A stretch of 64,000 bases of DNA from positions 4,441,753 through 4,505,752 of the forward strand of contig NC_039502.1 of assembly GCF_003590095.1 (NCBI RefSeq), in the 5' to 3' direction. This document shows, piece after piece, positions 25,601 to 34,100 of this stretch. Below the pieces are notes generated by a model. The model worked only from the letters and a program-made list of their open reading frames with translations, searched no databases and was not told where the DNA came from. Position 1 is the stretch's first letter; each line of letters starts with the position of its first letter. The stretch is from Trichoplusia ni. Lineage: Eukaryota > Arthropoda > Insecta > Lepidoptera > Noctuidae. Position numbers and translations under genes: made by a program.

Positions 25601-28425
25601 TTTTGAAGGCGCATATGTACAGAAACCTAGGACCAGCACAGTTGGGTCTATGTCCAAGAGATTTGCAGGCAATGATGGTTGCCACAAGTTCGTCCAGTGT
25701 TGGAGAAGCAATAGCCAACTTAAGAAATATTTACACTCCAAATGTTAAAGTATCTCGTCTCATGCTGTTAGCTGGTGGGTCACCTAACCAAGTAACTGAT
25801 TGTCTTGGAGGTGCACCATTACTTTGCATGTATTCATATCAAGGAATATTGGCGATGGTTGGTCTTTTGATCGAATTTGGAGCTGATATGGAAATGACTA
25901 ACTCTCAAGGGTGTACTGCGTTGTCTTTGGCATGTCAGAGAGGACACACCGATGTTGCAAGACGACTTATAGCTGCTGGTAAGTTCTGACATCCAATTAC
26001 GTTAATATGATTTCAAAATAACTCTCTGCATAGAATTACCTAATCAACCATATCCTATTACAGGTGCATCCTTAAGTCACACTGACACTGCTGAACAGAC
26101 TCCACTTGTACATGCAGCTAAGAATGGCCACAGGGATACAGTTATCTACCTTCTGGGCTGTCAAACTGGAAGAGACGATAGGAACTCCTTGGATCTCGAC
26201 GATGATAATATTGAACAGCTCGTGCCTGGATCACGACACGCACTAATCGCTGCAGCTCAGAATGGACATTTAGATATTGTTGAATATCTACTGGATACTG
26301 CTGAATTAATAGTAAGTATTAATGAAATCGTGTTCAACGGTCAAATAAGTCTTGAGATCAGCGTGATTTTTCCTCGAAAAGTAGTTTAATTGAATGTACA
26401 AGATAATCTATTAACTAGCAAAACTTGAGGCCAAAAATATTGTTTCAGTGTCGTGCATCTTGTTGACTTAGTAATAATACTAATTATTTTCTTTTCCTTA
26501 GCCTGACGGAATCTGCCCAGTAACGGGGGAGACTGCGCTCACAGCCGCCTGTTCATCAGGCAACGCGGCTATAGCTGACGCTCTCCTCATCAGAGGAGCA
26601 ACACCATATTCCTTGAATGCCAGACAGCTCTCACCATTGGCATTAGCCGCTAAGAATGGCAGATCAGCTTTAGTATCGAGGCTAATGGATTCCGGAGCTG
26701 ATGTAATGGGCTCTGGTGGGAAGATACCCTTGATCCTGGCTGCGGCTGAAGGACATGCTGATGTAGTTGAAATGTTATTAGAAAATGGTGAGTTCATGCA
26801 TTAATTATTTATATTTACAAACAAAACTTTAAATGTATTAAGTTTGATAACAGGACTTGTTTTTTTTGGCGTTTTTCATTTAAAACACAAAATGTTGTGT
26901 ATTTAAAAAAAAGATTTAGGTGGACATCATCCATTGTGCAACACTTCAATTTTAATTTATTTTATTAGGTGCTGATCCCGATGCAGTAGATGCTGATGGT
27001 ATATCACCACTAGGTTGGGCGTGCCTCCGTTCAAGAATACCAACAATGATGGTTCTTCTCGACAAAGGCGCTACTATAGGTAAGGGACAGACTATTCCCA
27101 ATGCAGTTAATTGCAAACGGGTTTTTATAGTTTTACATTAAGTAGATTGAAGCCAGCCAATTGGATAACATTATAATGGTATTTTCTCTTTCATAGATCA
27201 ACCCGACGGCAGCGGCAGAACACCATTGGGACTTGCTTGTGGAGGCCCATCAGAGCTTGTGGATATATTGCTGGAAAGAGGGGCCTCATTGGAAAGAGTG
27301 GATCACAGTGGGCTTAGGCCATTAGATCGAGCTATTGGACAAAGGAATGTTCCCGTAAGTGTAGCCAAATGTATCTAGTAACCAGATTCCTGCGCTTGGG
27401 ATGTGACATACCTAACACTTATTTTATTTTTCAGGTCGTTAATTGTTTCCTGAGGAAAGGCGCTAAGCTCGGTCCGACTACATGGGTTATGGCTTCAGGC
27501 AAACCAGAATTCATGTAAGTTAATCGAATCAAGTATAGATAGATCTAAAATAACTAGAGATTTTCTCCATTGCAATATTTGAATGATGAAATAATGCAGT
27601 AACCTATCAATACAGTGATAAAACGAGGAGATACAAAATTATTGGGTTACATGAAAATAATCAAATCTTATTTCATCCAGGCTCATATTGCTAAACAAGT
27701 TGCTAGAAGACGGGAACATGTTATACCGAAAGAACAGGCCATCAGAAGCCGCCCACCGATACCAGTACGCATTGAAGAAGATCAACCCACTGATCAGTGA
27801 TGAGGGGTTAACGACGCCGACCACTCAGCCAGTGCCCGCGGAACACGTGTCAGCGTTCGTGCAGCTAAAGACCAACCTGCTACTGAATCTGTCGCGGTGT
27901 AAGAGGAAGTTAAATGTAAGTGACTTTTTCATCTTAGTTAGACCCTCACGCCACGTAGACGGAGCTCGTGGCCCATTGAATGACTTAAAGATTTTCAATC
28001 ATTACTATTACCTGGGTCCCATTTCTGGCTCAACAATTACTATACCTACTCTATTAGAGTGGTACCGATTTGGTAGTTTAGTTCAAGGAATAAAAAGGAA
28101 TACTAAGTCTACAAATTCTATATTGTTACAGGAACCATCAGAAGCTTTAGACTTAGCTGCTCGAGCGTCAGGCTTGCGTCCGAATGCCTTCGAGTGTGCT
28201 TACGCAATGGCCCGCGCTATCCTTGCGCTCAACAAGCCTTCAGAGGCCCTTCCCCACGCCAGGAGGGCCCTACTCCTCGCTCCCACCACAGATCTCTCCG
28301 CCATAAGAACGCTAAAGGCTCTACAACAGGAGATTTTGACAAGGATCAACACTGGGTCCCACAGTCTAAACGGTGACACTCGATCCATGAGAAATTTTGA
28401 CACGATTAGTCTTAACATGCCATAG
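10214..28425 (+). CDS. rols: TANC / Rolling pebbles-type scaffold protein (RING, P-loop ATPase, ankyrin, TPR), 5' end uncertain
   Basis: Fourteen exons join in phase: 10214-10624, 21742-21920, 22379-22523, 23227-23358, 23810-23941, 24236-24441, 24532-25978, 26064-26311, 26502-26787, 26969-27079, 27197-27354, 27435-27514, 27681-27915 and 28132-28425 (stop TAG). They give 1353 residues, numbered here from the TTG at 10216. Domain order is RING (17-54), low-complexity linker, STAND-type P-loop ATPase (Walker A at about 338-345, possible Walker B Asp 484), ankyrin repeats (about 805-1178) and TPR (about 1180-1330). This order matches Drosophila Rolling pebbles/Antisocial, an adaptor in myoblast fusion linking Dumbfounded to the cytoskeleton, and vertebrate TANC1/2 postsynaptic scaffolds. 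The protein ends soon after the TPR, without the long C-terminal tail of vertebrate TANCs. The orthology is inferred from domain order and motif resemblance. The exon starting at 10214 begins in mid-codon, so coding sequence upstream is required. Confidence 0.85.
18880..18960 (-). repeat. tRNA-derived SINE-like fragment
   Basis: On the minus strand AGGGGTTCGATCCCA matches a pol III B box (GGTTCGATCC), with TGACAAATGTGCACGACGAG just upstream on that strand. There is no complete tRNA cloverleaf, so this is read as a SINE remnant and not a tRNA gene. Confidence 0.35.
20270..20365 (-). repeat. tRNA-derived SINE-like fragment with A- and B-box matches
   Basis: On the minus strand a TGGCTTTGCGG segment resembles an A box, and about 40 nt later CAGGTTCGATCCCA matches a B box. 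The intervening sequence does not fold as a canonical tRNA, and a run of seven G precedes the B box. Confidence 0.4.
21742..23941 (+). CDS. rols: TANC gene, linker exons 2-5
   Basis: Exons 21742-21920, 22379-22523, 23227-23358 and 23810-23941 carry residues about 137-332, all bounded by GT-AG. The segment QNDLYMRLGLLLGERRGAR resembles the short conserved segment TANC proteins have before the ATPase domain. The rest is Ser-rich and basic (S-x-S clusters, RKTAARRSARV) and is probably disordered with phosphorylation potential. The final exon (VHPSPQLTLRPLFFEVP, FCGRHWLMRDMEKAL) leads directly into the P-loop domain. Confidence 0.75.
24236..25978 (+). CDS. rols: TANC gene, P-loop ATPase exons and first ankyrin repeats
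   Basis: Exon 24236-24441 carries the Walker A motif GCPGTGKT (338-345). Exon 24532-25978, the largest at 1447 nt, carries a hydrophobic stretch ending in Asp (SIILVDG, Asp 484) as a Walker B candidate, then a helical winged-helix-like part, and at its end the first ankyrin units (for example GCTALSLACQRGHTDVARRL). This is the STAND NTPase architecture. Whether the domain hydrolyses ATP cannot be judged from sequence alone. Confidence 0.85.
26064..27514 (+). CDS. rols: TANC gene, ankyrin-repeat exons
   Basis: Exons 26064-26311, 26502-26787, 26969-27079, 27197-27354 and 27435-27514 carry tandem ankyrin units, each with a T/S-P-L-x-x-A-x-x-x-G-H/N core, for example TPLVHAAKNGHRDTVIYLL, HALIAAAQNGHLDIVEYLL and TPLGLACGGPSELVDILL. 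Several introns split the repeat at the G of the G-A-D/S-x loop in phase 1, so exons and repeats are loosely in register. The units form a protein-binding solenoid. Confidence 0.85.
27681..28425 (+). CDS. rols: TANC gene, TPR exons and C terminus
   Basis: Exon 27681-27915 encodes a TPR start (KLLEDGNMLYRKNRPSEAAH, then RYQYALKKI) and exon 28132-28425 a second and third helical pair (EPSEALDLAARASGLRPNAF, PSEALPHARRALLLAP), then about 30 residues to TAG at 28423-28425. The 216-nt intron between them (27916-28131) has canonical GTAAGT and TTACAG sites but is a multiple of three and has no in-frame stop, so retention would insert 72 residues inside the TPR region. Confidence 0.85.
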
Positions 28426-30024
28426 AGCGACATTGTGAACCAGGTTGTATGTACAAAAAATAGATAGGATCATTCGGTGTAAACCCAAATCATAACCCAT
28501 CGATTTTATTGTAATGTTTTGTCACACTTTCCATATTAAGTACTATCTTATTCAACCAATTTCTTTGCAATATGTTATGTATTCTTTGATATTGTTATTA
28601 TAAATATTAAAGATATTTTTCTTTTTATACCGATAACTATATATCTGTTTTATCTTAGATATTTCACATAGTAATTCTCTGTAGAATTATTATGATTGTA
28701 AATAGTCTATGGAAACTCGAACGAACGATTTATTATAGGAACCTTTATTTTATCTGTATAAAAGATCCGATTATCCTTAATGCTGTTATTTTATCTTTTA
28801 ATTATTGTTTTACAATAATAACTATATTATTACCCCTTACCAGTAATCTGTGAATGAAATTGCTTTTACAATAGATGAATACTTTATGTAAATTGTCGGT
28901 CAACTAACCATAATTACTATGTAGTTTTGGATGCAATTAATTAAAAATCGAATCTTTTTGTAATAAATAATGAGTGAAATGTATCTAGAAATAAAATCCC
29001 AGAATTCACTGTGACGTAATTACTTGTAAATATGTAATTCCTCCTATTACAAAGTAAGGTTTTTGACAATGTACAGCGTCTTAGTGTTGTAGCCTCGAAT
29101 ATGTTTATAAATATTAATCGCTTGCCATTTTTTATTCAATGCTTTAATTTTTTGTCGTTATAGATATTTGGTGCCTTGTGACCTTCTTTTAAAACCTTTG
29201 CAATCTTTTTGTTATTTTATTCATTTGAGTTAAACTCATGTGCCCATTTTCTTGCTTACCTATTTATAATTTATTGAAAGTAGTAAAAGAGTGAGTTCAA
29301 AGTTATAGAGAGAATTAGGAATGATAAATTGTGTAATGGATTTTTGTTTGTTTGTTTGTGTTGGATGTATCTATATAAAAAGAGTGATGTATGTTATATA
29401 ATTAAACTAGTTTATAAATAATTTTATTTATTTTTGAATCCTTAAAAGTGCATAGCCGTACATTTGTCACAGTATGTAAAACAAGTGTTTATTAATTTAT
29501 AATAATGGTTTTAAATCTATGTAATGTAATATTAAATGTTTTTGTTACATTCATAATTTAATTAAGTTACAATTTTATAAAAGTAACTAGAAAATATATC
29601 ACACATAAAATTGTAAAATAATTTTGCAGTGGCCTTCGCCGTTTCAATCGCTACAGAATAAAAAAACATTTTGAATGTCAAAATAAAACTTGGCCAAATT
29701 ATTGAAAATTTTCTTAAGACTGACGATAAAATATGGTGGAAATTATAAATGAAACAATTACTTATAGCTATGATAGAGTAGTAAGAAATAATTTAAGTAC
29801 AATAGTTACTCAGGCAGTACATATTATGATTGTATTAAATATTTTTTTTCATATTGCTTCAATATTTGTTTTCTTTTAACCTTCAGAGACTATTTCACCT
29901 CGATTATATAAAACCTGAAAAACCTTGCGAAGGTTTTAAAACACTTACTTAAAAAGACTCTCTCGTTAACGACTTAAAATCATTGAAACCCATTATTATC
30001 TTATTTCGTAAGTCTCTTAATCAG
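28426..30024. other. 3' UTR of TANC (+) and, facing it, 3' UTR of the OBP-like gene (-)
   Basis: Very AT-rich. Plus-strand poly(A) signals AATAAA are at 28962-28967 and 28990-28995, with a later one near 29658. For the minus-strand gene the clearest AATAAA is the complement at 29423-29428 or 29427-29432. Which signals are used cannot be told from sequence. The two genes converge. Confidence 0.5.
28990..28995 (+). terminator. Candidate poly(A) signal of the TANC gene
   Basis: AATAAA about 565 nt after the stop codon, with another at 28962-28967. Confidence 0.4.
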
Positions 30025-31135
30025 TTACTCTGGTTTCCACATTTCCCATGCAGCTGGGGTCGTAGACTGAGCCTCAGGGGTCGTGTAAACTAAAGGAATA
30101 GGAACATCTGTTGTTGTACTTGCAACTGTCGGCTTAGTGTACACTAGCCGTCTAGGAGGTAGTAAATTTGTACGGTACTCAGGATACGTTGGTAAAGTCG
30201 AAAGGGGTTTCTGAGGAGCTGGCAGACTCACCATGCCACCTCTTAACATAGCATCGTGATGCAAAGGACCCTTTCCATGATTCGGACGCATGTACACTGG
30301 TCTAAGAATCAACGTATTCGCTGTTGGTACAGGCTTCAAGTCTATTACATTAACTGAAGGGGCATTCTGAGAATCTAACAACCCAAATTGGAAGATCGGG
30401 TTCTTGATAATCTTTGAATGTTTCTTTCGTGTAATCTTGCCGAATTTCGAAGGTGTTGGCTGGTTTGGCATGAATACGTGGTGGTAGTGCTTCATTATTT
30501 CGTCGAGTTTTTCCCGAGTGATGTTTTGGTTGTCAACTGGCGTGGTATGTATCATGTCCATAAAGATTTTGTTGCACTGCGCTGTGTTCTTGCGTTTAGT
30601 TATTGGGCATGTCTGTAAAGAAAGGGAAATAATCAATCAATTCACTTACCAAACATTGCCATATTTGTATGATTTTAAGAGAATGGAAATGTAGCGTTTA
30701 CCAGTGATGTCTTTCCGACAATGTGAATCCAGAGATGTGGAATAAAAATTCAAAAGTTGGCCTTTAAATCGAGTTAGAGGTGATAAACGTCCTCTCTACA
30801 TACAAAAAAGCCTAAATCAATCAGGGAGACAGTTACAAAATTATAGAGCAGTAAAAAAATATCTTCAAAAATTATCAACAGTTATTTCAAATACACACCA
30901 TCAACATAGCATCGAGTACATTCAACAATTTCTTCTGTGAGTTGCAATACTCTCCATACATGGGTACATTAGTGAAGGCACTCATATACACATCCAATAA
31001 GGCCGCCCACTCAACCTGGTTGAAGCTGAACTGACGGATCCTGTCCTTCATCTTGAAGTAATCTATGAAGTTGTACTTGTTCATGACGCCCATTTTGTTC
31101 ATGAGACACGAGGTTGGAGGTGTGGTTACTTTGCA
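30025..31135 (-). CDS. OBP-like gene, module 3 and Pro/Thr tail (exons 13-14)
   Basis: Exon 13 (30899-31135) begins with Cys at phase 0 and holds Cys459, 468 and 522. The position of the middle Cys of the x7/x8 pair is Asn530, and the Cys matching residue 351 is also absent, so two Cys are missing together. Exon 14 (30025-30612) opens with TCP and continues with about 190 residues rich in Pro, Thr, Lys and Tyr (VYTKPTVASTTTDVPIPLVY), ending MWKPE and TAA or an equivalent stop at 30025-30027. Confidence 0.7.
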
Positions 31136-34100
31136 CTGAAACAAAATATGTGTATGTATAAGGAAGGGGGTATAAGTCACAAAGATTAATTGCACTATTA
31201 AAAATTATTTTAATAGAAAAGTATTTTTTAATGGTTTTAAAATGTTTGAATGGTGTTTTATTTTAATCTAATAGCATTTAAAATGAATCTCTGTGTCTGT
31301 AAGTTTTTAAGACTTATTTTGTTAAGAATCTAAAAGACCTTTAATCAATTAATTAAAGCCGATAAATGTGGGCACAACAGAAAAGGTAATTGTATTTTGT
31401 CCAAAAACTTAAAGATAATTTAGTCTACAATTTGACTCACCATAATAGTTCTATTGGCAAACCAGCCGTGTTTCCTTTGTTTGGGGAATACTGGAATATG
31501 TTCAGCTTTGTATAATGACTCCAAGCCGCACTGGGTTAGGTGATCGCGGTGAATTAGTTCTGGTAGCAGGCAAATGGGGCGACGGTTTTTCTGAAGCATT
31601 CAAAAAATTAATCAGTATTTATAAAATCCGTTCAAAAATTTCGGCATGTTTTTTAGATTGCAGAAAATTTTCTCCAATAAAAGTTACCAAGTTGTTTTCT
31701 ATTTTATCCAAATCTATGAATAACGGTAATCTAAAGAATTTTGCAAACCGGTCTCTGGTTTAAAATTTCCGAATGTAAAAAGTAGTCGTGTATCCTTTTG
31801 ACATTGGGATTTTTTTTGACATTTGACATTTTCGAGTGCTGGACATGATCATTATTAAGAAAAACGTAGAAGTAAACTTACAGGTCTGAATTTAGAAGAA
31901 CTGATCTGGCATCCAGCATCATGTTTACCATGCCTGAAAATCAACGTGATTTGTATTACTATAATCGTCGAAATAAAATACACTACCTCCAGTATAGGCA
32001 AGGACACTACCACTTGACAAACGAGCCAGTCCAATATGGCTCTAGTTGCACTGCCAACAGGACAAAGAGTGCTCCTGTGTTTAATTAAGCACTTTTTTTG
32101 CACTATATTATGTCGAAAATTAGGCGGAAAATCAGTCAGGTTATTATAAGTTTATTTTTAATATACTCACTTGCAAACACCAGTCTTTTGTTTGTATGGA
32201 CAGTTCTGTAAAAAAAAACATCAAATATGAACAAATTGTACTATAATTACATCTATCTGTCTTGGGGCTTTTCATAATCATTGAAGTCACAAGCACAAAG
32301 ACCGCAGACTCGGCCAAGAATTGGTGGACCACACACCTCATCAGATTTTGTACGATAATAATTAAATAGAAGTTGAGTCCACAGATAAATGACTCGAGCA
32401 CTTTTTGTCAAACAAATTTGAACTTTATTTTTCTAGTCTTAACGTCTTCTTTCGATTGTCATAAAGCGCGCTCTACCGCATACCATTACTAGACCAAATT
32501 CAAAGCATACCTCAGTCAATACATCTAAAGTACAGCTCAAAATGTTGTTTATCTCGCATCCAGCATCGTACTCCCGAGGCACAGGCCTCAGAAGGCACTT
32601 GGTTAAGACGCGCCCTTTAGCCTTGCTCCAAGCGGGATGCGCGTCGGTGAAGTTGAGTAACATCTTCATGTAGCCATCAATGTTGAGAGCCCCTGACTCA
32701 TGTATGATGCCAAGTTGCCGGAAAACGCATTCTTCTTTTTCACACTAGAAGAAAGATTAGATAGTTTAAAGTAAGTTTTAATGAGACAATGTTGATGTTC
32801 AGTTCTCGTAGTGATGTGTAGTAATCGGGTTGGGGCAAAATTGCAATGAGTAGATAGTACCAATGCTTTGTAGAGTAGATACATTTTTTTATTTATATTT
32901 CTGGACGGGTAAACTCTTCGTATGCATGATGAGATAATTTCCAACGACTTAGTTTTCAAAAGAATGATGTTATCCAAAATCATAGAGGTTCGTATAAAGG
33001 CACGTAAAAGCAAAAATAATTTACGAAAACTAGGATTAGAGATGGTACAAGAATTTATGACAAATAAACATGAAATGACTCAAATTTAGAAACGGAAAAC
33101 AATTAAGGTTCAAAACCCAATACTTACAGAATGGGGTACCAACATCAGATCCTTAACATCTGGTCTAACTGTAGTAGTAGTGTCAGGAGCTTCAGTAGTC
33201 TGATAGAAGTTGGGGGTATTGTTCGAGACGACCAGCCTCTCTGACCCGCCCCAGCTAAGCTGGAAGCCGCACTCAGATCTCCAGTTTGGCTGGATGAAGC
33301 TCGTCATCTCACAACAGTCTAAGGGATCAGTGATATCCTGGAACGAGACTTATGATATAAGTCGAATCACATAAAATGTCCTCGATAACAATAGGAACGC
33401 CTTTTCTAGCCTATTGTTTCGTCAATCTTTGTCTTTAACAAAGTAACAGTTTTTATGGAAAAAAATCTTTTCGTAGATTTAGCGTAGAATTTCGTAGATC
33501 ACATCAGTGTGATCTACGAAATTCTACGCGGGGATCGACACCTCGTGCGAGACATGTCGTGCTCAGTGGGTTTGGATTGGTGACCTTAACTACTTAGCTA
33601 TTCGTGCAGACAACTTTGGCATTTTGGATCACCCAGGCAAATTTTTGTCAGCTCATGACAATATTGCATGACGGAGTCCATGCTCATTTTGAACATCTTC
33701 CTTTCAGAGGAAGGAAGAACAGATAAAAATGTAGATTTGTGATACTTACGTTAGCTTCTTCATATGCTGGCGGCATTGGTTGGTTCTGGTTGAAGTCCAC
33801 GAAGTGAACCTTAGTGGCATCGTCAGATACCGGTGCGATAGTACTTGTCTGCCAAATATAGGTAACAGAAGATTTAATAAACCTTTTGATAAATAAAATA
33901 TAACATAACTGAACAATTATTTAACAATTGTTTGATAAAAAGTTTGAAAGGGACACTGGTCTGGTCATATTTAAGTACTTTTGTGTGTGGTTAAATGAAC
34001 CACTTTTTCGGGAGAGGAAAATCTATTTGAAGAAGTTTCCTGCTTTGATCTTTTGAGACTAACCGAAACCCTCCTATGTGCGGATGCTGACCAAAGAGAT

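Noticed and set aside
27600..27680. An alternative TANC exon beginning after TACAG near 27616
   Set aside because: It would bring a stop (TGA) or wrong phase. The acceptor TTTCATCCAG at 27680 gives the phase and the expected TPR sequence.
29340..29365. (GTTT)n microsatellite
   Set aside because: Only about three to four repeat units, too short to annotate as a satellite.
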